From CAWATZ01 sp963784995 (GTDB lineage Bacteria; Planctomycetota; Planctomycetia; Gemmatales; Gemmataceae), in contig CAWATZ010000003.1 in the NCBI GenBank assembly GCA_963784995.1, positions 2,542,001-2,606,000 of the forward strand: DNA of 64,000 nucleotides, written 5' to 3'. Each line of letters begins with the position of its first letter. Within the stretch, counting starts at the first letter, position 1. The position numbers and the translations under genes are program-made. Positions 28,957 to 38,182 of the stretch are shown here, in pieces. The notes below the pieces were generated by a model. The model did no database searches and was not told the origin of the DNA. It worked only from the letters and a program-made list of their open reading frames with translations.

Positions 28957-30250
28957 CTATCGGAGCGGCTGAAGAAAAGCCTTCACTGCTGAAGCATCGA
29001 ACCCGCAGCTCACGAGAAGATGTTCCGTCTCGGCGGCCGCCTCGCGGCATTTCACGGCGTCTTTCTCGAGTAGCTGGTCAAGGTCGGTGATTCCAAACGA
29101 CCGGGAGATCATCTTCTTTGCGTGCTTGCGGTACTGGGGACTGAGGTCGGGGGGCGGCCCTGGCCTGGAGGATGCTCCCTTTGCCGGGGTTGGGCATTGG
29201 GGTGATCAGGAAGCCGAGGGAAAGCAGGTGGGGAACCGTGTAGTTTTTATGGCGGAAGCAGTAGCCCGGCAGCATAGCCGCAAGCGCAGGGGGCATCGGA
29301 ACTTTGAGCCGGGCGGCGAGCCACTTGCCCACCGCGAGGGCGAAGATGCGGATAAACCGTTCAACATTCAGTGCGTCATCCTCAGCCTCGTCCTCATCCT
29401 CAGCCTCGTCCTCATCCTCGTCCTCATCCTCAGCCTCGTCCTCTTCTTCGTCTTCGTCGTCCCCGGCCTTGTCCACCTCCTCGGCAAATAGATCAAGAAT
29501 ACCTTGGGCGTCTGTCCCGGCGGCGGTCTCCAGCTCTTTGCGGAAATCCGGGCATTCATCGGCGTTATCTCTAATAGCCTCCACGAGCGGCATGCAGGCG
29601 GGCCGGTTGATCTCGTCCGGGGAGGCGAAAGTCGTCACGAAAAAAAGCCAGGGGGTGAGGCGGCGCAGTGCTCTGCCAACGGATTAACTCGACGATGGCG
29701 TCCAACGCTTCCGTCGCCTTTTCCTCGTCGTCATCGACGATGCAGCCGCAGAGGTCGAGATTCACCACGTCGAACTCGCCGAACGGCCTGAGCGCGTTCC
29801 GGGACATCGAGCCATCGATGCTGATGTGCTCGAACGGGCCGGGCACAAGCCGCGACGAGGGATGGACGAAGGAGGAAGTCTCGATCATTCGCTGCGCCTG
29901 CAGCTCCTGGTAGAGATCAACGGGGCCGCCCTGGCTGGGCTGCGAATAGGACGAGTTGAACCCGAGATACAAGACCTTCGCACTGTACTTCTCGCACATC
30001 TTGCATGCTAAGCAGGTCGAGGTAATCCGATGACGGCAGGCCCAGTACGCGGAGCACGCCGTCGGAGCCGGCGGTCCGCTTTTTGAAGATCTGCTCAACC
30101 GTTTCGTGAATCCATTGGTGTTTACGGAGATACTGCTTCCTCGGCCGATACCAAGGCAGGCTTAAACTCACGAATGACGGTTGGCAACGGCAAGAGGTCC
30201 GGGACGACTTCCTCCGCCAGATTGTCGGGCTCGGGCTTCTTTTTCGCCAT
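28957..30250 (-). CDS. Unknown acidic protein of the R-M operon, frameshifted
   Basis: Starts at ATG 30250 (MAKKKPEPDNLAEE), 15 bp after the ATPase stop, and ends at TAG 28957-28959 (C terminus VKAFLQPLR). It is about 430 residues with at least four single-base indels (near 30150, 30010, 29645 and 29150; the 29645 one is in a run of six T, the 29150 one in a run of six C). Visible parts: a basic N-terminal helix region (KQYLRKHQWIHETVEQIFKK), a CKMC pair, a segment FDVVNLDLCGCIVDDDEEK that resembles the end of a nucleotide-binding strand, and a Glu/Asp repeat of about 28 residues. I do not recognise the family. Its place in the operon suggests a role in the same defence system. Confidence 0.6.
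29376..29460. repeat. Short tandem repeat coding Asp/Glu run
   Basis: Repeats of CCTCGTCCTCAT and CCTCAGCCTCGT units read on the minus strand as an Asp/Glu/Ala tract inside the unknown gene. Such tracts can vary in length by slippage. Confidence 0.8.
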
Positions 30251-30265
30251 ATGTGCCTCTAGGCG

Positions 30266-32205
30266 TCAATCTCCGACCGTGAAAAGCTTGACGATCCCCG
30301 CGATCAGCTGCGCCTGTTCGGAACGGCCGAGGCTGTTGAGCAAGCCGTACGCCTCAAGCAGTCTGGCGACGGCGCTGGCGTGGCTTTCGACCCACGGCAC
30401 CCGCGCTTTATCAACCGCGACGATTGCCATGATCTCGTCGCGAAGATACCCGATCTTGCCCGCCTCGGCCGCCCCCTCAACCTCTTCTTCGTCATCGACG
30501 ATAATGACCTCGGGTATCTCGTCGGGATCCTCCTCGGTCGCGTCGCGGATTAAGTCGTCCACGGTCGAGGAAAGCTTCTCTACGCTGGCCTTGCGGGTGC
30601 TTTCCCGCTTCCGCTTCAATGCCTCAGCTTGCAATAGCTTCAAGGTGTTCCGGATGAGGTGCAACGAGTTGTGGACCCAATTCGCGAGTATCTGGTAATG
30701 CGGGTGCGCAGGTGTTAAATGACTCCCGGTCGATGTTCAGGGAGCCTTCCAGCCCTTCGCTCACGAACACCTCGGCCATGACGTCCTCGAGACGTCGTTC
30801 CGCCACCTGGTACTTCAGGAAGCTCCGGTCGAATAGCGTACCGCTGGCGCCGTTGATGCGGACGAGTACCCCGTTGTGCTCCTGCGGGACCAGCCTGGGG
30901 GTCCAGAAAAAGTAGCCGACGAAGGAGAGCGGGCCGCCGCGCTGCCCCTCAGGGATCTTGGAAAGGTCTTGATTTACGTGCCCGATGAACATGACCGGTC
31001 CCTGGAGGGCCTGGTCGGTCTTCGGGTATCCGCGGAATCGGATCGGCCGGAAAAGGCGGACGCCGTCGATGATGACGGAGAAGTCAGGGGCCGCATCCTC
31101 CGTAGCAGGAGGCTTGAACTTGGCTTGGTAAGACTGCCGCAGCTCCAATTCGATCGGGTCAAGTTTTGTTGGGCCACGCCTGTCCGGAAGTCGAAACCAA
31201 TACGGAACGTCAGCATCGGTGAGCTGGTAGGGGTGCTTCTCGATGTACTCAAAAGGCAGAGATAACCCGACCATCCAGAGAACCTGGAAATAGTTGTCAA
31301 GCGCGTGCCTCGGCCGGGCATAGAGGTTCCCCTGCGTGTACGCCGAGGCCATGCCATCGACAAGTTGCCGGAATCGAGTCTGCTCGTTGGCATCGTCCCC
31401 CCAAGGGAGGCGGGGCTCCTTCAGCAGCGAGTCGGGATTCTCGGGGTCTATCCGTCCTATGTGGAAAATCGGTGGCAGGCGGGTCGTCCGGGTGCCGTGT
31501 TCTTCCTCCTCGTCGAGCACCGCCCAGACATCCTGGCTTTGAAGAATGTGGACCACCCTCGGCAGCAACTTGAGGAGGTGGATGGTCGTCCCGTGTCCTC
31601 GTTTGTCGGGTGTCCTTTCGGCCCAGATGCGCACCTCCCCGGCCAAGAAGGTGTGCGTGCCAGCCTCATCGACTTTGCTCAGTTCGGCCGCTTCGTCCGG
31701 CCGGTGAAGCGTTACATGGGCCAGGAGTTGGTAGTCCGTACCGGCCGTCTTCGTGATGATGGTGAATTGCCGCGTGAGCTGGGCTACCGAAAAAAGCCCG
31801 ATACCGATCTTCCCGATCAGCCGCCGCCCCTTTTCGCTGCGCGTCGGGTCGGTTTTGGACGTGACGCCGATTTTCGGCCCCCGCTGGGTCCTCTTGGCGC
31901 TCCCTCCGATGTGGCGGACGAGATTCGCCAACGCCTCCGGCCCCATCCCCTTCCCGTCGTCACTCACCTTCACGGTGCCGAACCGGGGCGCGTCGGTGGT
32001 GATCGACACGGTAGTCGCGTCCGCGTCGTAGGCGTTCGCGATCATCTCGCGCAGGGCGACCACGGCTGGCGGTAAATCCCGTCCGTAACCCTCGCCAGCA
32101 CGCGCTCGTCGGTTTCGAGCGGGGCGTCGAAGTGCTTGCCGAACGGATCGAGGCTTCGATTTTTTCTACTAGGGCTTGGTCGGTGCCGGTGTTCTGCGGA
32201 GGCAT
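30266..32205 (-). CDS. HKL (GHKL) ATPase, MORC/MutL/Hsp90-like, frameshifted
   Basis: A restored protein of about 646 residues. ATP-site motifs: N box LREMIANAYDADA, G1 DDGKGMG, G2 GKIGIGLFS. These mark a Bergerat-fold ATPase of the kind that dimerises on ATP binding. Known relatives in prokaryotic restriction-modification operons were linked by Iyer, Abhiman and Aravind (2008) to the origin of eukaryotic MORC. The C terminus is helical and acidic (KIGYLRDEIMAIV, LRDATEEDPDE). ATG 32205 lies inside the end of the methyltransferase gene (37-nt overlap). Three single-base breaks are needed: near 32150, 32065 and 30705. The motifs are complete, so the protein could be active if the breaks are errors. 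Confidence 0.75.
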
Positions 32206-33218
32206 TGGCCGTCACTCCCTGGCCTGCGCAGAACTTTTGTACGGATCCTGCGTGCCAGCGCTCTCGCCACGGGCGGCGGCACGGCGTTCGATACCTGCGT
32301 TACTTGCTCGCTGAAGTTCCCGGCCAGCCGGTACTGCGCCGGGAAGCCCTGCAGCAACATCGCCTCATGCACGCTGAGCCTGCGGCCGCCGTCCGGGTGG
32401 ACGTGGATCTCCCGGTTGCCGTAGGCGATGGTGGGACTCTCCTCCTCCCAGAGCAGGCGCCGGAAGGATCGTCCGTCTGTCGGGGTGTCCGTGGTCAGCT
32501 TGGCAGACTTTGGCATCATCGTCCAGTGGTTCGGATGGTGCGGGATTTCCTCTTCGGTAATACCCCGCCGGAAAAATGTCGGCTTCGGGAGCCCCGCGAT
32601 GGCGTCGCGGACCTTCGCCGGCTTCGCTCGGCCCTGCGGGAAGGTGAACGTCGCGTCGAGGAACAGCTCGGAGTTGAGGCCGACGACGAACAGCCTGGGC
32701 CTGTTCTGCGCGACACCGAAGGCGCTGGCGTTCAGCGTCTCTTGGAAGATGGTGAACCCGGCGGCCTCGAACCGTTCCCGGATGGACTTGAACCGGGCGG
32801 CGTGGCGCGGGTTCAGCAGGCCCATGACGTTCTCGAACACGAAGAACTGTAGGCGGTATCGCTTGTTGAGCGCCGCCAGGACGTCGGCGTACCTGAACGG
32901 CAGGAGATTGCGCGGGTCCTCGGGGTCGGCGATAGCATTGCCGCGTGAGAAACCCTGACATGGAGGACCGCCGATGACACCGATCGGCCTGGTGCCGGGG
33001 TTCGTCTCGTCCATGAGAGCGATGAGGTGGCCTGCCGTCGCGGTCGATAGGTCGGCTATCCGCGCGACCTTCTTTTTCGAGTTGCGGTTGTAGCTGTTGA
33101 TTGCTGCCTGGAAGTTGTCGCAGGCGAGGACGACCTGGAATCCTTCCCTGCGGAATCCCCAATCGAGGCCGCCTGCTCCGCAGAAGAGGCTGAGGATTGG
33201 CAGCGCGTCGGTTGGCAT
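32169..33218 (-). CDS. dcm: DNA (cytosine-5) methyltransferase
   Basis: An intact 349-residue enzyme with the ordered motifs of C5 methyltransferases: I (FCGAGGLDWGF), IV with the catalytic cysteine (GPPCQGFS), VI (FENV), VIII (QNRPRLFVVG), the target recognition region, IX (LSVHEAMLLQGFP) and X (SNAVPPPVARAL). It transfers a methyl group from SAM to cytosine in a specific site. It is preceded by vsr, which repairs T:G mismatches made by deamination of methylcytosine, and followed with overlap by the HKL ATPase. No classical restriction enzyme is visible next to it, so cleavage may depend on Vsr-like or ATPase partners. The recognition site cannot be read from sequence. Confidence 0.93.
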   Translation of the reverse strand: MPTDALPILSLFCGAGGLDWGFRREGFQVVLACDNFQAAINSYNRNSKKKVARIADLSTATAGHLIALMDETNPGTRPIGVIGGPPCQGFSRGNAIADPEDPRNLLPFRYADVLAALNKRYRLQFFVFENVMGLLNPRHAARFKSIRERFEAAGFTIFQETLNASAFGVAQNRPRLFVVGLNSELFLDATFTFPQGRAKPAKVRDAIAGLPKPTFFRRGITEEEIPHHPNHWTMMPKSAKLTTDTPTDGRSFRRLLWEEESPTIAYGNREIHVHPDGGRRLSVHEAMLLQGFPAQYRLAGNFSEQVTQVSNAVPPPVARALARRIRTKVLRRPGSDGQCLRRTPAPTKP

Positions 33219-33693
33219 TGAGCATCGGGCACCAGCTGCTCTGGCAGCGGCGCATCCGCCTCCTCGGGATTGGCTCCTGCCCCTGCGGCCAGCAATGCTT
33301 CACGCAGGCGCCCTCAAGTTTCGCCAGACTGTAGGTCTGGCACTCCCAGATGACGATTCTTTTCCACCCGAGCGCCTGCAATTGCTCGGCGTTTTCGGCG
33401 TCACGCCGACGATTCCTCTCAAGTTTCGGTGCCCAGTATGCGTTATTCGTCTTCGGCGTGTGACCCTCGCAGCAGTTCTCGTGGCCGTGCCAGAAACAGC
33501 CATGTACCAGCACGACAACGCGCCACTTGGGCAACACGATATCCGGTTTTCCCGGAAGGTCTTTCCTGCACAACCGGAACCGGAAGCCCATGCGGTGGAG
33601 GGTGCTGCGGACGCGAACCTCCGGCCGGGTGTTCCGTGAGACGATCCGGCTCATGATCTCAGAGCGTCGTTTCTTGCTGTAAATATCGGTCAT
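33056..33693 (-). CDS. vsr: Very short patch repair endonuclease Vsr, 3' end uncertain
   Basis: From ATG 33693 the frame reads MTDIYSKKRRSEIMSRIVSRNTRPE, then RKDLPGKPDIVLPK, VVVLVHGCFWHGHENC and the WECQTYSLAKLEG end: the Vsr/PD-(D/E)xK nuclease fold with the active-site aspartate in the DIVL segment, the FWHGHENC histidine/cysteine metal region and the WEC segment. Vsr nicks beside T:G mismatches. Near 33290 one base seems missing; the corrected frame (RLREALLAAGAGANPEE) runs to a stop at 33056 and would overlap the methyltransferase by 163 bp, longer than the usual 140-150 residues. A second error or a stop near 33220 is possible. It is the first gene of the operon. Confidence 0.8.
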
Positions 33694-34184
33694 GGCAGTC
33701 CTTGCGCACGAACCCATTCTGCCGCCATACTGGGTATTGTACGAATCGGGCACCGATTTTGCAAGGTCAGCCGGTCAGCCTGCCTTGCTCCGAGACGGCC
33801 GAAGTGCGAGTCCGGACTCAAGGCGATTGAGCGGGGGAACCCCCGGCTTCGCCCCTTCCTTCCTCGCGCTACGCCGGAGACAGGAGGTGCGTCATGTTCA
33901 AGGCCACGCGAGACGACGAGGACTGCTGATCGAATACACCTGCTTGGACACTTGGGAAGCTCGTTCTTGCGCGGCGGTCAAAGACACCGACGGACGTTCG
34001 TATCATACTGTTCGGTGCGGAGGTCACATCGACCGATGCACCTGGGAAATATCTTCTCGGTTCGATGTCTTCCTGTACGCTTGTCGTTCTCGATTCGTGA
34101 ACGGTTACAACGGGAGAACTTGAGCGCGCCGCCCTGAGCCCATGAAGATGATGCGGCAGCTTTCCTTTTGTCGAGAGAAACGTC
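33694..34184. other. Divergent intergenic region holding the right inverted repeat
   Basis: Between vsr (minus) and the HTH gene (plus). It holds the right inverted-repeat copy at 34071-34110 and must hold the promoter of the R-M operon. The 33.9-34.1 kb part is visibly less GC-rich than the flanks. Frames across it have no supporting domain. Confidence 0.5.
34071..34110 (+). repeat. Right copy of island-flanking inverted repeat
   Basis: See the left copy at 28601-28640: 33 of 40 positions match in inverted orientation. The similarity fades on the outer side after GGTTAC, which would fit an element end. Confidence 0.7.
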
Positions 34185-34607
34185 ATGATAGTCCTGACGC
34201 GGTCAGATCAAGTCACTGTTCAGCCCGAAGTCCTCACGCTGCAAGAGGCTGCGGCCTTTCTTCGAGTACGCGAAGATGCTCTGTTGGCATTGGCTGCTAA
34301 GGGCGCCATCCCGGCGCGGAAGATCGGGGACGAGTGGCGGTTTCTGAAAGAAGGCCTGGTTGATTGGTTGAGCCACGGGCCGCGGTTCTACCGCGACTTC
34401 TCCTGGATGTCCGACGAGGCCCGACTGGACCATCTTCTCCTGCTTCTGGAAAAGCGGCTGACGAAGACTTCGGAGCAACCTGCAAAACCGGGATCGAAGC
34501 AAGCCGTGCGGAAGCATTTTGGCGTGTGGCGGGATGACCCGACCGTTGAGGCCCTTCTCGCGGACATCTGCAAACGCCGGCAGGAGGAGCCGGGGAGCGA
34601 GGAATGA
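34185..34607 (+). CDS. Excisionase/HTH_17-type DNA-binding protein
   Basis: A 140-residue protein. Residues 14-66 (VLTLQEAAAFLRVREDALLALAAK, then GAIPARKIGDEWRF) form a MerR-like winged helix of the excisionase family, which binds DNA. The C-terminal half is charged and of unknown role. ATG 34185 follows GAGAGAAAC. It lies immediately outside the right inverted repeat, divergent from vsr, so it could control the island or simply be a neighbour. Despite the family name, no integrase gene is seen in the window. It ends before an imperfect 19-bp hairpin. Confidence 0.75.
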   Translation: MIVLTRSDQVTVQPEVLTLQEAAAFLRVREDALLALAAKGAIPARKIGDEWRFLKEGLVDWLSHGPRFYRDFSWMSDEARLDHLLLLLEKRLTKTSEQPAKPGSKQAVRKHFGVWRDDPTVEALLADICKRRQEEPGSEE

Positions 34608-34616
34608 CAATCCTTC

Positions 34617-34664
34617 TGATTCATCGTTTCGCGCTCAGCCGGCCCAGCGCAAAACGATGAATCA
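34617..34664 (+). terminator. Hairpin after HTH gene
   Basis: Arms 34617-34635 and 34646-34664 match at 18 of 19 positions around a 10-nt loop and are followed by a T-containing stretch (CCTTTTCCCC). It is a likely terminator for the HTH gene. Confidence 0.6.
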
Positions 34665-34694
34665 ATCAACCTTTTCCCCTCACCCCCAGCCCCC

Positions 34695-34784
34695 TGACAG
34701 GGGTACGTTTTTCCGTAAGTCCTTATTTTTCGGTCGGTGTTGCGACGTTCAAATAAGGACTTACGGAAAAACGTACCCTTGTCA
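34695..34784. repeat. AT-richer palindrome flanked by direct repeats
   Basis: Arms 34695-34728 and 34751-34784 match at 33 of 34 positions with a 22-nt loop. The unit is flanked by CCCCCAGCCCC at 34683-34693 and 34786-34796. Its base composition differs from that of the GC-rich palindromes, and it appears to interrupt another repeat. It looks like a small inserted element. Confidence 0.85.
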
Positions 34785-34792
34785 GCCCCCAG

Positions 34793-34817
34793 CCCCTCTC
34801 CCACAAGGGGAGAGGGG
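34793..34817. repeat. CCCCTCTCCC/GGGAGAGGGG hairpin
   Basis: A 10-bp stem with a 5-nt loop just after the rne gene end. A related palindrome sits in frame inside the histidine kinase gene near 44289-44311. It could serve as the rne terminator. Confidence 0.65.
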
Positions 34818-34840
34818 AGAAAGACGAGTTGCGGCTGCCC

Positions 34841-37349
34841 TTACCGCCGCGTCCGCACCGGCTCGGGGGCCTGGTGGTAGAACGGCACCTCGTTGTCGTT
34901 CTTGTCGTAGCACACGAAGTGCAGCCACTCCGGCGGCTTGCCCGGCTTGCCGAAGATCTGCACGCCCATCTCGCCGGCTTCCTCCAGCTTGGCGATCTCC
35001 CGACGCTTCTTGTTCTGCAAGTAGTCGGCCACCTCCTCGGCCACGTGGACCTCGACCCGGTGGACAGTCCCCTTGCACGAGGCCAGCTGCAACAGCCGCA
35101 TCACCTCGATGCTCAGGCTCTCCGGCGTCTTCACCTGGGCCATGCCGTGACAGTAGGGACAATCGACGTACACGCTCCGCTTCAGCGACGTCGCCGACCG
35201 CTGCCGGGTCATCTCGATGATGCCGAACGCCGACATCCGCAGGATCTTCGTTCGCACCCGGTCGCGCTTCATGGCGTCGCGCAGCGCCTTCTCGACGGCG
35301 CGGTTGTGCTTCTCGTCCCGCATGTCGATGAAGTCGTTGACAATGACGCCGCCCAGGTTGCGCAGCCGCAGCTGGCGGGCGATCTCCCGGGCTGCTTGCA
35401 GGTTGATCTGGAAGGCGGTCTCCTCGGCGTTGTTGTCCGCCCGGAAATTGCCGCTGTTGACGTCGATCGCCACCAGCGCCTCGGTCTGCTCGATCACGAT
35501 CGAGCCGCCGGCGGGTAGCGGCACCTTCTTCTGATTGATCTTGGCGATCTCCTCCTCGATGCCGTACTTGTGGAAGAGCGGCTCCTTGCCGTCGTACAGC
35601 TTGATCCGGTCGGCGTAGCTGGGCATCACGATCTGGAGGAACTCCTGGGCCTTCTGGAAGGCCTCCGGCTCGTCCACCCAGATGGTGTCGATGTCCTTGC
35701 TGAAGATGTCGCGGATGGTCCGCGTGATCATGTCGCTTTCCTGGTAGATCTCCACCGGCCCCTTCAGCTTCTTGATCCGCCGGACCACCACCTGCCACAG
35801 CCGGGACAGGTACGACAGGTCGCGCTTCAGCTCCTTCTTGTTCTTGTCCACCACCGCGGTGCGGATGATGAAGCCCAGCCCCTTTGGCGGCTTCAGCTCC
35901 ATGAACAGCTCGCGCAGCCTGCGGCGCTGCTCGTCGTCCTGAATCTTGCGCGAGACGCCGACCCGGTTCAGACCGGGCATCAGCACCAGATACCGGCCGG
36001 CAATGCTGATGTAGGTGCTGAGGGTCGGACCCTTGCTGCCCAGGCCCTCCTTGATCACCTGCACCAGCACTTCCTGGCCACGGCGGAAAATGTCCTGGAT
36101 AAAGGGCTTGGGCCTGCCGAAGCCCGGTCTGCCTCCGCCGCCGCCGCCGCCGCCACGCGGACCGCCGCGCCGGCGTCGGCCGCCCCCCCGGCCGCCTTCC
36201 TCGCGCCGGCCGCCGCCACCGCCGCCACGCCGCTCGCTCCGCACGTACGGCATCTCTTCCTCGTCCATCTCCTCCGCGGCCATCCCCCGCTGGGAATCCA
36301 GGCTCTCCTCGAACTCGCTGGTCAGGTCGTCGATCTCGGCGGCGGCCAGGTCGGCCGCCAGCTGGTCCTCGATGTTGCCCCGCGCCTCCCGCTGGCCGGG
36401 GCCGGCGCGGCGGCGGGGCCGGCTCGTACGCCGGCTCCTCCGGTTCGGGCTCCGGGGCCTCGCTCCGGACCGGCTCCGGCTCCGGCTCGGGCTCGGCCGG
36501 CGCTGCCGGCTCCGGCTCCTGACGCGGAAAGAACAGCAGATCGTCGTCCTCCTCCGAGCCCGAATCATTGCCGGAATCCGAACCGCTGTCGCGATCCGTC
36601 CGCCGCTCGGCCGAGTCCATGAAGCGCGGCTTCGGCGGCTCCGGAGAGTTCGCATCCTCGGCGCTCTCGGCGGGCTCCTCCGCGCTGGCGGACTCTGCCG
36701 AATCCCCAGGCGTTTCCGAGCTGGGCTCGGCCGGGGTCGCCTTCTTGCGCCGGGACGAGCCGCGCGAACGCCGCCGCCCTCGCCCCTGTTCCTCCTCCAG
36801 GCCCAGCGTGTCCGGGTGGGCCACAACGTTCGGCGGCTCCTCGGGGGCCGGGTCCTCGGTCTCGACCGGCTCCGGGCGAAGATCCACCGGACTTTCTTCC
36901 ACCGGGGAAGCCTCACCGGCCTCGGGCGGCAGTTCCTGCTCCTGGAGCGGCTCCTCGAAGGTGTCGATCTCCTCGCGGATCTCTTCGTATTCCTCGGCCA
37001 GCTCCATCGGTCGGCGGCGCGGCTCGTATTCGTCCTCCGCATAGCGATCCCGGCCCCGGCCTCGACCCCGACCGCCGCGCTCGGAGCGCTCGCGCCGGCC
37101 TTCGAGATGGCGGTAGTAAGCCGGCTCCACGTCGGAGACGTGCAGGAAGCCATTGCGGCCCACACCAAAATCGACGAAGGCGGCCTGGATGCTCGGCTCG
37201 ATGTTGACGATCCGGCCCTTGTAGATGTTGCCGACGTAGCTCTCGTGGCTGGTGCGCTCGACGTACAACTCCTCGAGCGTGCCATTTTCCACGATGGCAA
37301 TGCGGCATTCCTCCGGCTGGAGGACGTTGATCAGCATTTCTTTTTTCAT
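34841..37349 (-). CDS. rne: Ribonuclease E/G with a large insertion in the S1 domain, one frameshift
   Basis: About 836 residues. It begins as RNase E/G enzymes do (MKKEMLINVLQPEECRIAIV, YVGNIYKGRIVNIEP), and after GFLHVSDVEPAYYRHLEG comes an insertion of nearly 300 residues rich in Glu, Pro, Arg and Gly, before the S1 fold resumes at FRRGQEVLVQVIKEG. The catalytic region has AIDVNSG and DFIDMRDEKH, which carry the metal-binding aspartates, and the zinc-link motif CPYCHG. It degrades and matures RNA in the cytoplasm. One indel near 36405 separates the insertion from the rest. ATG 37349 follows AGAAGGA. The upstream DUF2344 gene is the usual partner. A palindrome fills the space before its start. 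Confidence 0.85.
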
Positions 37350-37367
37350 GCGTATCCTTCTCTCGGA

Positions 37368-37494
37368 AGACACCCAGGGCGATGCCCTGGGCTATCATGT
37401 TTCGCCCCTTCGGGGCTGGTAGACAACCGATGGCTATTGTCTTCCGCCCCGAAGGGGCACGACACAATAGCCCAGGGCATCGCCCTGGGTGTCT
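37368..37494. repeat. Long nested palindrome, family B, before rne
   Basis: Arms 37368-37415 and 37447-37494 share identical outer 28-nt and inner 11-nt parts (CCCCTTCGGGG); the 9 nt between them differ. It occupies the whole junction between the DUF2344 stop (its TAG overlaps the right arm) and the rne ribosome-binding site. As RNA on the minus strand it would fold just ahead of rne. Confidence 0.88.
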
Positions 37495-38182
37495 ACTCAT
37501 CGTGAAGTTCCAGCCGGCTGCGCTGCAGCACCACGCCGGCGGGCAACAGGTCAGACAATCCCAGCAGCGTCAGCACCTCCTCGGCCCGGGCGGTGCCCTC
37601 GGGCAGCAGCCAGAAGGTCATTTCCAGGTCGGTCCCTCCCTCCCCGGACTGCAAGGTCAAGCCATCGATCAGCGGCCGGAGGTTGAGGCGCTTCGGCGTC
37701 GGCCGATGGCGTTCGATCCAGCATTCGCTCGCGTTCAGCACCTCGGCGATCTTTTGTTCCAGCCCGGCACAGCGCTCGGCCGGCAGACGCAGCCGATAGC
37801 TCAGCCGGCGCACCTGCGCCCCCTGTTTCGGGTCGATCCGGCGCAGGGACAGCAGGGTCAATCCAGGTGGGCACTGGCGCGACAGGCGTTCGTGAATCTC
37901 TTCCAGGGGCAGCACGCGATCAAGGTCCATCTCCAGGACTTCCTCGCAGCCGACCACGCCCAGGGGCAGCGACAGGGCGAAGGACATGCGCGGATGCGGA
38001 TTGAAGCCCTGGGTCTGGCTGACCGGAACCTCGGCCCGGCGGAGCATGCGCTCGACGGTGCGCATCAGGTCGTGATGGCTGAGCCAGCGCAGAGCGCCGT
38101 CCTTGCGGAAACGAAAACGGAGACGATCGCGAAGTGGGGGCGAAACTGGGGTCGGCGAGGCAATCGCGTTGTCAACGGTCAT
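37493..38182 (-). CDS. TIGR03936/DUF2344 family protein
   Basis: About 229 residues with the family layout: an N-terminal RLRFRFRKDGALRWLSHHDLMRT segment, then SQTQGFNPHPRMSFALSLPLGV, typical of the small protein linked to radical SAM proteins (TIGR03936). In Firmicutes this protein lies next to RNase G, and the same neighbourhood is seen here with rne. Its biochemical role is not known. ATG 38182 is preferred to the GTG at 38215 because the family starts near the RLRF segment. It is followed by the palindrome before rne. Confidence 0.8.
   Translation of the reverse strand: MTVDNAIASPTPVSPPLRDRLRFRFRKDGALRWLSHHDLMRTVERMLRRAEVPVSQTQGFNPHPRMSFALSLPLGVVGCEEVLEMDLDRVLPLEEIHERLSRQCPPGLTLLSLRRIDPKQGAQVRRLSYRLRLPAERCAGLEQKIAEVLNASECWIERHRPTPKRLNLRPLIDGLTLQSGEGGTDLEMTFWLLPEGTARAEEVLTLLGLSDLLPAGVVLQRSRLELHDE

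Noticed and set aside
29304..29687. Poly-serine frame opposite the acidic gene
   Set aside because: It is the complementary reading of the Asp/Glu repeat and has no other feature.
33692..34123. 143-codon plus-strand frame upstream of the HTH gene
   Set aside because: It runs through the promoter region of vsr and into the right inverted repeat; composition and codon use do not look coding, and no domain is visible.
34185..34607. Excisionase as proof of a prophage or integrative element
   Set aside because: HTH_17 proteins are widespread regulators, and no integrase, att site or phage gene is seen in the window.
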